From the NCBI RefSeq assembly GCF_051622035.1, contig NC_135358.1, positions 19,378,501-19,442,500 on the forward strand: a DNA stretch of 64,000 bases, written 5' to 3'. Of this stretch, positions 1 to 12,053 are shown one piece after another. The position numbers and the translations under genes are program-made. This DNA comes from Arctopsyche grandis (Eukaryota > Arthropoda > Insecta > Trichoptera > Hydropsychidae). The number at the start of each line of letters is the position of its first letter. Position 1 is the stretch's first letter. The notes below the pieces were generated by a model, which saw only the letters and a program-made list of their open reading frames with translations, searched no databases and was not told where the DNA came from.

Positions 1-1086
1 AAATCGAATTCAAAATTTTACAAATCGAATTCAACATTTTACAAAACAAATTTAACATTTCAAATTCAATCATAGGAAATGCATTCTTTAAAATTTCATT
101 TATGATTTTATTTCAATGAAGTTTACGATGATTCCGAATACTACATACATACTTATGTATGTACATATATGTGACCTTTAATATCAAAACCCACAAATCC
201 ATAATAATTTTGAACTAATCTCGAAAAGATTTTAATCATAAAGATTAAGACTACTATAAAAACAAAAAAAATGCAGCCATACTAAAAGTTATCCATTTGT
301 TTTTTTTTTAATTAAAAATAGTCGCGTTTTGAGTTTGGGGCACCTCACATGTAAAACAGCTTAGGGCCATACTACATCTAAATCCGACCCTGTATTCAAC
401 ATATTAAATATATACAAAACCATCCTATGCAAAAATTGGCGAAAACATGAAAGGAATCAAGAATCGGTGCGCAGAAAGGTCAGAAATGATGATTATTTTT
501 TCGCGGTTGGAAACCACCGCGCTAGAGAGCTGCGAAGTTTCGGTTTCAATATTCAAAGTGTAGCATTTGGTGAAAAGATGAAAGAGTTCACTAATGATTT
601 TAAAAATCAACGAGGTCGATTCGATTAGTAAAAATGTTATACGTATGTGTTATGTCCAAGGTTGAATCAAAGAGTAAAGATTCAAGTGAATTTAGTATAA
701 TTTTTAAACTAAAGAAAAAATGTTTAAAATATTAACCTTTCAAAGTCACAAGTCAAAAGATAACAAAAACTAAGTATTCTGCATCATTAAAATGTATATA
801 GTACTTTCTATAGAATCATATTCTAATTTGTAAATACGTACATACATATTCTTCTTTGGCACATGTATGTATGTAAAAAAACTTAAACATCTCGTTTGTA
901 AAATGTTGATATAGGTACAACGTAAGAAATTAGTAACGTATACATATGTAAGCTACAATTATCACCTGCGCCGTACTTTTTTTTGTAAAAAAAGCTTTGA
1001 GCACATCAAAGTCGTAAAATCCACACTAAAAATTGCATATGTAGTTAAACAAAGATACAGTTGCAATTAGTCGATACGTCTACTTT
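1..1086. other. AT-rich non-coding DNA
   Basis: 1-75 holds three ~25-bp units AAATCGAATTCAAMATTTTAC. ACATACATATGTACATA-type palindromes lie near 140-170 and 838-870. No gene seen. Confidence 0.6.
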
Positions 1087-1089
1087 TAA

Positions 1090-1274
1090 AGGTCTATTCA
1101 TATTAGCTCAGCACGTACCGGTAACTGCACGTAATCTGCATTTACGGAAAGTATTCTTTGGTACAATCTATTTGAATGTTTTGAATGTCGATTTAGAATT
1201 TGCCAAAGAATACTTTCCGTACTTGTTGGTTACGTGTAGTTGCCGGTACGTTCCGTGCTAATATGAATAGACCT
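1090..1274. mobile_element. 185-bp palindromic MITE, PIF/Harbinger-like
   Basis: Inverted ends of about 80 bp: AGGTCTATTCATATTAGC at the left and its inverse ending at 1274, both followed inward by CGTACCGG(T/C)AACT and a GGAAAGTATTCTTTGG block. The direct TAA outside each end (1087-1089, 1275-1277) fits a 3-bp TWA duplication. No coding sequence. Confidence 0.8.
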
Positions 1275-2243
1275 TAAGACTGTTGGGTTGAAGGGTTACG
1301 ACTTAAATTGAATTAGCCTAGTTTTATAACAATCGCTTCAATATAAAAATAGTTAGTAGATTTAGTATTGTACAGCTTCAATATACATACATATGTACAT
1401 ACATACATGATACATATGTACATATTACGTGATATATGGGTATACTCGGAAAAGCCGATAGCTTTAAAAAAGGAGTAGGCATATGAAAAGAAGTAATGAT
1501 ATAACGATGATAAAAATGTATTATGTATACACATTCATAGATGATAATCTACATATTTACAAAATATCATCAAATTCAATTTAAATCCTAAAATTTTTAG
1601 TTGAACCAAATATGTAAGTAAAGGAGCCAAATTTTTATTAGTGTTTTCATACATAGTTTCAGGTGTGTAATTACTAGAAATATTTTTAATTTACAATGCT
1701 TATGTTGGATCACATTGCATAAACTCATTTTATTACAACTTCGTATCATACATACAAGACGTCGTATCATACATACAATGTACATACTTTGTTCAATTAA
1801 CGTAGATTCAAGCCCGACAATTCGCACAAAAGGATATTGCCAATCAGTTACAATGACATCATTTGAAAAACGATCATTAAACTTTTACTAACCGTATTAG
1901 TGAAAATTTAGAAAAACTGAAAAATTTTGCAGCAACATACATATGTAATAAAAATTCTAATAAAAATCCTAAAAAGAAAAACTTAATTAAGTACTAAGGA
2001 GTACATAAGTACGAATTATTGACTGCTCATTTGAATTTGTCCCGAAACAATAGATGTAATTCTGGAAAAGATATTTACCCGAATATCCTTAATTTGGAAT
2101 ATAATGATTTTTTAAAGGGTACCATTTATCGGCCCGGCAAAATAGCTCTATTTCCAGATAAATAAGGTTTTTATTTATCACGACATTGTATATGCGAATG
2201 CCCTTCTCTAAAACATTTCGCACTGCAAATAAAAATAATGCCC

Positions 2244-2722
2244 CTCTAAAATAGTTCGCACGACAGATTCGGTGTTCGCCCGGAAAATCAAACGTCTCAT
2301 GCGTTGCCAGTAACAAAAATAAAATTTGGAAAAAATAAATACCAACCCTAACAACCTAATCTTAAATTAATAGGGCCAACCCTAGCTTAACCTAACCTAA
2401 CCTAATCCTTAAATAAATAAGTGTTGGCTGCTAAGATATTACGATGTTTGGATGGATATTACGACGTGTGGACCATGAGGAGAGTGGGAATGGACAGGAG
2501 CGGGGCGACGCACTATCATCCAACTGTCAAAAATTATAATTTCACTAATAGTGGCCAGTGAAAATTTAATTAAATATGATTTCACTGAACTATATACCCA
2601 TTCAAAATGTACCTGGTTATGATTTCACTAAAACGTCAAAATTTTATTTTTGTTACTGGCAACCCGTTTGACGTTTGATTTGCCGGGTGAACGCTGATTC
2701 TGTCGTGTGAGCTATTTTAGAG
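2244..2722. mobile_element. Inverted-repeat element with ~85-bp arms and telomere-like core
   Basis: 2244-2327 (CTCTAAAATAGTTCGCACGAC..CCCGGAAAATCAAACGT..TTGCCAGTAACAAAAAT) is inverted at 2638-2722. The core between them holds CCTAACCTAACCTAA (about 2390-2405), resembling the insect TTAGG telomere repeat, and a GC-richer piece around 2470-2520. No coding sequence seen. Confidence 0.6.
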
Positions 2723-4333
2723 ATGTTAATTTGACAATTAATGTCGGTTTGACATTTTTCGTGTAATTTATTTTACAGCCGTGCCAAACATATTATCCCT
2801 TCTTATTTAAGTTTCTATTCTGCTAAATTTTGACAAGTTGCAATTTTTCATAATAAAATAAACGGATGCAGGTCACTGGTCTCTTCGAAATAATTCATTA
2901 AATAGTGCTTGAAAATCAACTCGACATTAAATGGCATTTTATATTTTTAAAGCTCTTATACATATATGTACATACATATGTACATATAATACAAAAACCA
3001 AACAGCTTAAAATTATTTATTACCTATTGATTATGTTTATCTACGTGTAGTCTGTAACTGGCCTACGATTTGAAATACGAAACTTTTAAGTGTTGCGTCA
3101 ATCACTACATTGAAGGTAATGATGTCTGTTCGTATTACGATAAATTAATTATTACAAAATGTCGCTGTTGTAAACATATTATGTATGTATGTGGTTTTAT
3201 TTCACTCGACGAAGACCTCAAAAATATATGCGTCCAATTTGGATACGAAAAATATTCGTGATAAAAAAAATATTCATCTTCGCCCCAAGTTTCAACTTTA
3301 TATTCAAAAGAGTATTGATTATTTATGTACATATTATACGAATATATTTATTTGTTTTTTTTTAAGTATGTACATATGTATGAATGAATAGATATGCTAT
3401 TTAGTTTTACTTCAAAAACTAAACGCAATAGTTTGATATTATCTTTGCAAATATTTTTTAAAAAACTCGTCGACCTTTTAGTTTGTGCAATTGTTTTTCT
3501 TTGATTAATTAAAACAACTTAAATTTGACAAATGTTTATAACGTTGCAAAAAATGTTTGACCTGTGGTTTATTATGCATTATCTCTATAGCTGTGTAAAA
3601 ATCGAAGCGTCTTATAAAATAAATTACGAACAATTGATTTTAAAAAAATCCACCGCAACTTGACTTTTAAATCCAATGATATGCAAGGAAAAATATAATA
3701 GCGCATATCATTCAAATGAACAAGGTTATGAAGTTGCGATTGAGAACCGAAAGCTTGATTTTAAGAAAAAAAGTATGATCATCGATAATAATTATTTTGA
3801 ATTTCGAATAGAACTTGCTTTTTTGCACGAAAGTAATGTTTTGCAAAGACAATTAAAACAAAAATATTTATGAAAAAAGTGATTATTTTTAAAAGATATA
3901 AATTCTTTGAAGACTTGTATTATTTAGCTTAAAAAAAATTTCCAACTCCTAATACATGTACATATGTAGGTACATAGATTAATAGAAAATTAATTTATGA
4001 GTTATTTCCAGCATTCTTTGTTTTTTACGTTAATGATGATTGTGTCAGATGAATAATTGTAAATATTCCAGAATTTACACCTAAATAAACCTCACGTGAA
4101 ACAAATGTTTCCATTGTATTAGAAGGCCACAATATTATTTATTATAGTGATAAAAGTTTGATTGTCGGTTGGCTTTTAAGCAATCAATTCTGAACTGTGC
4201 TGTATGTATTTATGAACCTATAGATGCGATAGTCAAAGAAAATGAGCACTATGCAAACGCCATCATCATAAATTCGTGTATAATCAATATTTGTATTTAA
4301 TGCTCATTTTATTGTAGTTATACTATATGTATG

Positions 4334-4421
<88 letters not shown>

Positions 4422-5213
4422 ATTTTATATATATATATATATTTTTTGATTTGATTTTTTGATATATATATATATTTAGATCTGAATGGTATGAATTTAT
4501 TCAAAATTAATAAATTAATGATGAATTTTAATACAAAAATTTAATTAACATTATGGAAAATTATACGATTTCAAAGTACGCGAATGTGTCATTGGGGTAA
4601 TTTTACCCTACAGTACTTTTGAACACGTGACCGAATGAATGAAAGATATGAAGAGGGGAACGGTGCATATTTATCGATTTAGTACGTCCCCTAGGTACGA
4701 AATTATAGCATAAACAGAATAAGGGTGGTCATACATTCTTTGGTAACGAAATTTTCGCCAACGATATTTGTACTACACGAAAAATATGTGAAATGTAAAA
4801 ATTGTAATTACTTTTATAAAAATTATAATTTTTATCTAGATATCAGTCACATTTTTGGATATACATACGTTTGTATTTAAAATAAAGATTAATAATTTAT
4901 ATAATGATCGACATTTGGGTGTGTTTTCTATGAAAAAGTATTAGACATGGAACGTTTGATTCATCATACACACTTAAGTAATAGATATGAAGTCTAAATA
5001 TTGTAACAGTTTACCCAACCTGTGACAAATCGTTATCAGTACAAATAAAACTAAAACCCTATATAAACGCGTCATAAGATGACGTTTCCAAAAAAATGTA
5101 CGTACACCTTTACGTATATTTTATAACTGATACGATTTATAATCGATACGATAAAAATATAAAACCGTCTATACATATATAAAAATTATTATGAAAAATT
5201 AAGATTAACTTGC
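2723..5213. other. AT-rich non-coding DNA, probable intron of AGPS copy 1
   Basis: Apart from the (TA)n tract nothing recognisable; short frames are AT-biased and lack protein character. The GC-donor exon at 5214 opens this stretch, so it should be intron if the left AGPS copy is intact. Confidence 0.5.
4328..4480. repeat. (TA)n microsatellite
   Basis: About 80 bp of pure TA followed by TTTTATTTTATATA and two shorter TA blocks. Confidence 0.95.
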
Positions 5214-5306
5214 CGTTTTCCAGTGAATTTGATTATTCCGGAAACTGCATCGACGTCGAATTTTGAATCTTTGTAACCCCAGCCGTCCCATTTTAGCAAT
5301 TCTTGT
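5214..5306 (-). CDS. Isolated AGPS-type exon of a second, paralogous alkyl-DHAP synthase gene (partial)
   Basis: The exon encodes (R)QELLKWDGWGYKDSKF..FTGK(R), the conserved N-terminal block of alkyl-DHAP synthases, and is closer to the usual family sequence than the same exon of the complete gene to the right. It is 93 nt with a strong acceptor (pyrimidine tract, TTTTCAG). It starts after two codon positions and ends with two, exactly as in the complete copy. The donor reads CG|GCAAGT, a GC-AG type donor. GTTAAT five bases further on could be used instead but would break the shared phase. No following exon is visible between 5213 and the left window edge, so the rest of the gene must lie outside or be lost. 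A first exon was not found with certainty; MSDEHDVLIDKPNILKI.. encoded from 5675 on the same strand is a weak candidate, because its only GT donor is in phase 1. Confidence 0.8.
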
Positions 5307-5689
5307 CTGAAAAGAAAAAAAATCATTTTAATCAATACAACGCAAGGTACGTACTTACATACATGTGGAATAAATTTCTTATATGTATTAATATAATGAA
5401 TCATTATTATTACATCAAAAATCTTGCCAATAAGAATATCTCATTTTTAAAAAAATGAATATAATTTTACTTTTCAAATATTAAAAACAAATGAAAAATC
5501 TTATATCATTCTTCCATTACCCGAATTATAATAAATGAAAACAAAAGAAGCCTAATATATTATTCTTCAACACATATTCGAATTGAATCATTGATAGTTA
5601 GTTCATCGTTTCAAGTAAGTACGAATCTTTAATATATTAGGCTTATCAATTAAGACATCATGTTCATCAGACATTTTATAGTAGAAAAT

Positions 5690-6280
5690 GAAATCGGGAA
5701 AAGTGTAGGTTATGTCCGCCTCGACTGGCAGTGAGTGTTGCCAAACGATAAAAGTGTCAGATGAAAAGCTCGTGAAAATCTGAAACCGGCAGGCCGCACC
5801 TTGCGTAGCTGAAACCGGTCCGCACACCGAAACCGAAACCGATCGATCGCTCCGCATATACAATGTATATATATATTATTATAGTATTCAGAGATGTTTC
5901 CTGTGTGAGCTGGTGGTCTGGACCGAGGGGATAAGCGTCCGCGTCGCCCGGTCTATATTTATCAAATCGTCTCAAGTGGGTGTGGGATCGCGATAGTGGG
6001 ATCGTAATCGTAGTGTGTACCTCCTCTTGGGCACGACACTGCGCACGTGAAGGGCTGTCCGAGAGCCCCCAGTATCTCCGCCCTTTCCCGCACTCGCCAT
6101 TTTCTAGCTTTCAGATGTCGAAACGGAAACGGAGAATCGGACAGTTTACGACCGCAGCCACACGCCCAGACAGACAACACGCATCTGGTCGCATTCGCAC
6201 TCGCGCGCCCGTCAATATAATCAAATCGCGCCGTCGCTGTCTAGCGCTTGCCCGACATCTATCGGACGCTTCATAAAGCT
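5690..6280. promoter_or_regulatory. CpG/GC-rich segment, probable promoter and 5'UTR region
   Basis: A sharp island of GC-rich, CpG-rich sequence (many CGAAAC, CGATCG, GCGCAC and CGCCC words) in otherwise AT-rich DNA. It lies a few hundred bases upstream of the minus-strand AGPS-type exon at 5306-5214. Open frames cross it on both strands, but none shows a domain or protein-like repetition that I recognise. In insects such islands next to a first exon usually mark a promoter. I therefore read it as the start region of the left AGPS copy, possibly bidirectional. Confidence 0.4.
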
Positions 6281-6489
6281 CTTGCTGGATGTTCTTAGTA
6301 TACTTCGATCATAGATGGCGCATTGTTCAACTATTAATTTAAAACTCCGTTTGTAGTCGGCACGACATACAATGGATGGTGCTCATTAATTTAATTTAAT
6401 TTTTAATCCGTTCATTTTTTTGTTCGAGTTGGGTAAAATTAAATTTCGGTTTTCGGTTCTCTTCTATTTAAATACTATGTAGCTGAACC

Positions 6490-7612
6490 CGGCCTATGAA
6501 CCCTATGGCGCCCTCGGACAATTTTTTTTCTAGGCTCCCCTAGAAAAAATATTAAAAAATGGGTTACCATCATGCTTTTTCCGGGCTTGGGACCGGCAGA
6601 AAAGTGGCTAACAAGGTTTCCCAAACACACTCACTAATGAACTTTCCGAGCCATTTTTTCGGCAAAATCTTTAGTTAAAGCTGAAAAATCAAGGTTTTCA
6701 GCAATCATTTTCAAAATATTGAGTTCCTAAAGTGGAAAATCTATTTTGTGATACCGTAGACCAGGGATAAGTTTTAATTAATTTAAGTTTCGAAAAATTA
6801 CGTTCACCACTTGCTACAGTTATAGGCAATGTCAACAAAATTCGCATAGTAACTCAAATGTTCGGAAACAATTATTGTAAATGTTGTTTTATGAAATTTA
6901 ATACAATGAGTGGATTCATTTTACCTTTTATTTGAAAGATAGGCTTTTTAACTATTAAGTTCATTACTAATGATATCAGTTTTTGAATTCGTGGCGAGCT
7001 TAATTTGAGGATCCGCACAATATTTACGAAGTTCGTTTCTTTCCGTTAGATTGTTTACAAAATGCAAAAAAAAAAACCCCACGTCTTTGAATATTTGTTC
7101 AACTGCTCGAATCTTTCTTTCGTTGACACAAATGTTAAGGCTTAAGAGAGGATTTAAAAACTCGACCTCTAACTATTTATCAGGACAAATGATTAACTCG
7201 TTTTGTGTATTTTCGTCAAATTGCCGTTTCACTTTTTAATTGTTTAAATACCGACTCTATTAGTAATTCTATTGCTAAATCTTTAGCTGAAACTTACTAT
7301 TTCCGCTTCCCATCATGTGTCAAATTATTTTTTTAAGGAATATAATTGCACGTTATCAGTTAGAATCTTCCAGCGATATGTTGAAGCTGAAAATAGGGTA
7401 AACAATCATGGGAGAATACCAAAAAAAGTTTGTGATGTTTCAGAAGATTTCTCAGCATCATATAGCACAAGATTTAAATTGTGGATGCCACAGTGAAATG
7501 TGAAACTAACATAGATGCGCCTTTAGTGCTCTGATCTAAAATTTTGTAGCGCCTTGGGCGCATCAAGTGGCGCCCTCGGGCGCCACCCGACCCAATCTCC
7601 CTAAAACCGGCA
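6490..7612 (-). mobile_element. Decayed hAT transposon inserted in a dispersed repeat
   Basis: The right end reads CTAAAACCGGCACTG, the inverse of a CAGTGCCGG-type hAT terminus, next to GGCGCC-rich subterminal sequence; the left end is worn but also GGCGCC-rich (6507-6520). On the minus strand near 6840-6765 it encodes TLPITVASGERNFSKLKLIKTY, the hAT dimerisation motif, followed by the usual short C-terminal tail. The flanks GCTGAACCCGG (6481-6491) and GTTGCAATGCC (7616-7626) are joined as GCTGAACCCGGCATGCGTTGCAATGCC-like sequence in the uninterrupted copy at 46540-46575 (minus). Confidence 0.75.
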
Positions 7613-8463
7613 CTGGTTGCAATGCCCCAATAACGCACGCAATTCCCGCTCCCATTTCTCGATGTGTTTCGAGTTAAATGTTTCAGTTTCAAATTAATAC
7701 TTAATAATCAAATTAAATTACAGTAATGATAATTTGTTGGAAAAACACAAGCGGCGAACACATTTGAAATTATTCAATTGTTTGCTTATTTTACCCTAAC
7801 AACGCAGGTGGTGATGTGAACACATTTAAAATTAATGCATTGCAATGCTACTCATTCCTGTTTTCCCGTTCCCGTTCCCGTTTTTTGGCGATTTGTTTTT
7901 ACAGAAACCATTGCAGGAATGTACACAATAACTCAGACAGACAGACATATATATACATATATATTATCAAGTTAGTGTAAATACACCCACACCGTTTATA
8001 CCTCTCTTTATATGGCTTTTCGCTATAGCTTATTGTGATCATATACATAACTAAAATGTCAAAGGAGAATATTTCCTAGCGTTTACAGCTCGCTGCTGGT
8101 GCACTGCAGAATAGAGGGCGGATTATGATATACATAGCTAAAATGCAAAGAAAATACATTTTTACTATTCATACTGAAAACGTGATCAGTAATCGATTCT
8201 GAGTTCGAATCAGTCAAAATCTCGAATTCGAATTATCGCATGATCACAAAACTTCATCTATTGTTACTACGTACATATGTAGATAAAGTAATAGCAGTCT
8301 ACATACATAAATATATTTTTAACATTTATCAGATTAAAATAGATGACATTATATGTAGCTAAAGGTCACACTCCCCCTATAAGTTTCATTGGTTAATGAA
8401 TAATTCTAAAAATAAAAATCATTATAAATTAGCACAGCATTATACGAAACTACAAATTAGTAT

Positions 8464-10094
8464 TATATATAAAGCGCAGACCCAGAGCGCGCCGTCTATT
8501 GTTCAATTATTGTAAATGCTTTGTAAAAAAGGTTGGGCAAACCTCAGTGGCGTAGCGTGAATTCCAGGCGCCCCCCCGCAAAATATTTTAAGGCGCCCCC
8601 GCCATATATTCATATTATTTCCTTACAGCAAAATAACTTTCTAAATTAATAATTCATACCTTTTTTACGTATAAAACTTTTTTCTGGACTCATTGGCAAA
8701 CACGACTATTTTGTTAAAATTTAATACTAATCATTGCTAATACTTTAAGTCGATGTTGTGACATAGTTGACCTTGAGTAATTTTTAATAAGTTTCAACTT
8801 GTGAACGAGCGCTCCACAGTGGCTACAGTTACCGGAAGCGTGAGGAACAAGATGATTTAAATGATGAATTTAAATTATAAAAATTACAAATGAAGAGCTT
8901 TGCCAAATTATGAACACGTTGATCTTCTTTATTTTTACAAGGTTTATTTTCTTTTAAGCACGAACGGAAATCAAGTATCTGATCAGGCAATGATTTGTCA
9001 AAGTCATTGACATATTAGTTGGCTAGAGACATAGCTTCACGATATACATATGTACATATATGTAAATCGTCATCTGATAATTGTTTTGCAGGAAAGCGAA
9101 CTTTGAAACAATGTTTAAATAACGTGATACGAACCTTCATTTGCACTTAGGTTACGTTTAGTGCCGCATTAAAAATTGTTCAAAATTTCTTTTAATGGAT
9201 CCTGGAATCGTAAATCATGACTGAGTTCATCGAAATGCTTTTAAATTCAATTTTGGCTTCAATTTTGGAGCATTTCAATTTTGGATTCAATTTTGGCTTC
9301 AACCCTAATATTGTTGAAATTGTTACGAATCCTTCAAATTTATTTCTAAAATTACTGATCTCGCAATATGCATTTCTAATCATAGACTGAGCACTGATAT
9401 CATCAGCGTTTTTTGATTGAAGGAACTTTGAAACAAAGTTGAGAAACCGAAGAATTTTTCAAGAAGGACGAGTAGGAGAATAAATTCGAAACTTTCCATT
9501 TTCTTTTTTAGTCACTTTTCTTTTGATTGTTCATCATTTCTTTTACTTTTTAAAATTATTTCTGTAAGAAATTTTAAAACATCTGTACATATATGTACCT
9601 ACATACATATATATGTATCGAAGTGCATTAATAGAGTCTAATCTGGACGACCAACAAGCAGTGCACAATCTGTTTAAAGTAACTGATGATGAATTTTCCT
9701 TAAAAATTTCCCACCTGACAGCTAAAAATTTATAAATTTTTACGTTTTTACGCCTCATATAATTTTATTCTATTGTTTTAACACGTTGTTTTAACAAAAA
9801 TATATACAAGAATAAGAGAGAATTGTCAGCTATATGTAAATACAATAAAACGAGATGCAAATAGGTTAAAAAATAACAGAGGTTTTTAAAAAAATTATTG
9901 CAAAGAAATTACAGAACAAATTAAGAAATCTGCAAAAAAGGCACGCCGCTTTGCGGCGCCCCCCATGCCTCGGCGCCCCCCCGGCATTGAGGGGTCTGCG
10001 GGCGCGGTAGTTACGCCACTGGCAAACCTTTAACAATGCATTTACAACATGTGAACAATGAACGGCGCGCTCTGGGTCCGCTCTTTAATTATAT
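8464..10094. mobile_element. Palindromic MITE split by the hAT insertion
   Basis: 8488-8536 (GACCCAGAGCGCGCCGT..TTGTTCA..TTGTAAATGC) and 10022-10094 are inverted copies (CGGCGCGCTCTGGGTC at the right). Together they form a short palindromic element whose centre received the 8545-10021 hAT. The outer ends lie in TATA-rich sequence, so a TA target duplication is plausible but not provable. Confidence 0.7.
8545..10021 (-). mobile_element. Decayed hAT transposon, 1477 bp, bounded by 8-bp target duplication
   Basis: The ends are CAGTGGCGTAGCGTG and the inverted TAGTTACGCCACTG. The 8-bp direct repeat GCAAACCT lies exactly outside (8537-8544 and 10022-10029), as is typical of hAT. Both ends carry GGCGCC-rich words. 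On the minus strand near 8850-8780 the sequence reads LTLPVTVATVERSF, the hAT dimerisation motif. The remaining coding sequence is broken by stops and simple repeats (for example a TTTTGGCTTCAATTTTGGA run at 9245-9300), so the copy is dead. Confidence 0.9.
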
Positions 10095-10442
10095 ACGTAT
10101 ATGTATGCTACACTCGAAGTGAACTTTCAGTATTAATATATTCTAACTGGCGTTTTAGGTCAATCATATTCGAATACAATTCAACTAGTAAATTGTATCT
10201 CTACAAGCGCCCAGAAACTCCTTCAATCGAAAGCTTCTCACGCAAATATTGTACTAACGAAAAATTGAAAGCCACATATTCCGTATTCGCAATTTTGGGG
10301 CAAGGATTGTTGTGCGCGCGATCGCAATTTGCGCGATAATCCGTTTACCGTAATTCGCCATATGAATCAACATACGGTTACGCGTTAGAATTACATTTTA
10401 ATTCCTAATGTGGCCCTTCATTCCAAAAGTTTGCCCAGGCCT

Positions 10443-10580
10443 GCGTTAGACGGAATATATTCCAACTACTCAAAATATATTTCAACTGAAAATACACTTC
10501 AAATACAACGGCAGTTGGTAAAAGGTTAGATGGAATATATTCCAACTAGTCAAAATAAATTAGAAATGGAAGATACACTT
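10443..10580 (+). repeat. Tandem duplication of an ~80-bp unit
   Basis: GTTAGAYGGAATATATTCCAACTA.TCAAAATA..AGATACACTTCAA occurs twice, starting at about 10445 and 10524. GGAATATATTCC is itself palindromic. Confidence 0.6.
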
Positions 10581-11818
10581 CAACTGTAACATTTAAATTT
10601 AAATAAAAAATACAAAATATTGAACAAAAAGTTTTCATATATATGTGTATGTATATTCGTACATATTATACACTATAGTGTATATACATACATACATATG
10701 TACATACATTATTACATGCAACCTGTATTCGTATTTTTTTATAATTTTTTTTGTTTATTAACATACATACATACATACATATGATTATTTTTTGTTTCCT
10801 TTAAAATAACTTTATTCGCCTTGTTAATTTGGTGGCATTAAAAATAAAATTCGTATGCATTATACAAACGAATACAAATGTTTCAAGAAAAAAACATTAA
10901 TCAGTCATTAAAAATATCCTATTCTGATGCATGGATCGTAAATCTCTTTCTAAAGAGTATATGTAATATTTTCCATATGTACATACGTACATACATAGTT
11001 ATCAATTGATCATATTCCTTTTCATCATAGTGTCTCGGTGTTGCTTCTGAATCTGAAATTTATTTTTTATTTCATTAATTTATGTCAAACTTCTTAAATC
11101 AAACATTATCAAATTAAATGTGTTCTATTATTTCTTTGTTTTATTTATTGCGTTTGAGGCAAAAGTAATGTTTTCGTATTTAAACAGTATATGTACATAT
11201 ATGTTTATATGGAAACTATGCGTCAGATAAAAGCCGTCGAAATAATAAGAATCGAAAAAAAAATGTTTTCAAGTATAAGTTTATGTACATATACCTATAT
11301 GTTCATATATGTACAATATAATATGTATGTATGTATGCATTCATACATTCATATACATTATATTTCACATCACATTTTCTATGTCTTTTTATATCGAACC
11401 CAAAACAATGTTTCTATCTAGACTTTTCCTCAATTGACGATTTAATATTTGCTAATTAATATTAGAGGTCAAAGCTGTTGTTTAAAAATGCTTTAGAAAA
11501 CGGAGAAACGTACGCTTTTGAACAAATAAGGACAAGCAATCGTTGCAAGGAGGTGAAAAATATTTGTTTAATTATTTTTTGATTTTATTTCCTCGTCTTA
11601 TATTTTTTTTACTTTTGCAGTAATTTTTATTTTTACATACATATGCATTATATATGTATATGTATACAAATATACCAGGAAGACCTAACAAACAATGCAG
11701 CATTTTTGTTACATAAGTCGCTGAATTACGAGACAGTGAAAACTCGAAATTAACGAGACATCTATGAATTTTATTGTACATTATTCATAGTGTATATAAT
11801 CATATAGTGGTGACATTG

Positions 11819-12053
11819 TAGGTAGGAAGGTTTTTAGCCAATTTAATCAGGAACCGTTTCAACAATGAAATCAGAAAAATTGGCAAACTCTGAAAGGCAA
11901 CGATCGACCTGGAGTCACAAATATCCAAGTCTGACCAGCAGCATTACAGAAAAAACTCATAATAAATTATTTTCAATCGAGGTCGATCGGTATCGAACAC
12001 AGCGTCCTCTCAGCGCTGACCAAAAGCCCAACTACCGAGCCATACTGCTGGCT
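11819..12053 (-). mobile_element. tRNA-derived SINE, copy 1
   Basis: Read on the minus strand it starts GCCAGCAGTATGGCTCGGTAG (A box TGGCTCGGTAG) and has TGTTCGATACC (B box) about 45 bp on. A body shared with 14054-14287 follows (AAAATAATTTATT.., GACTTGGATATTTGTGACTCC) and it ends near CCTTCCTACC. Pol III-type internal promoter and dispersed copies make it a SINE. It lies just downstream of the AGPS gene. Confidence 0.8.

Noticed and set aside
2385..2410. Telomere array
   Set aside because: Only about three CCTAA-type units inside an inverted-repeat element; not a telomere.
5603..5863. MSDEHDVLIDKPNILKI.. as exon 1 of the left AGPS copy
   Set aside because: The only plausible GT donor leaves phase 1, while the AGPS exon at 5306 needs phase 2; kept only as a weak possibility.
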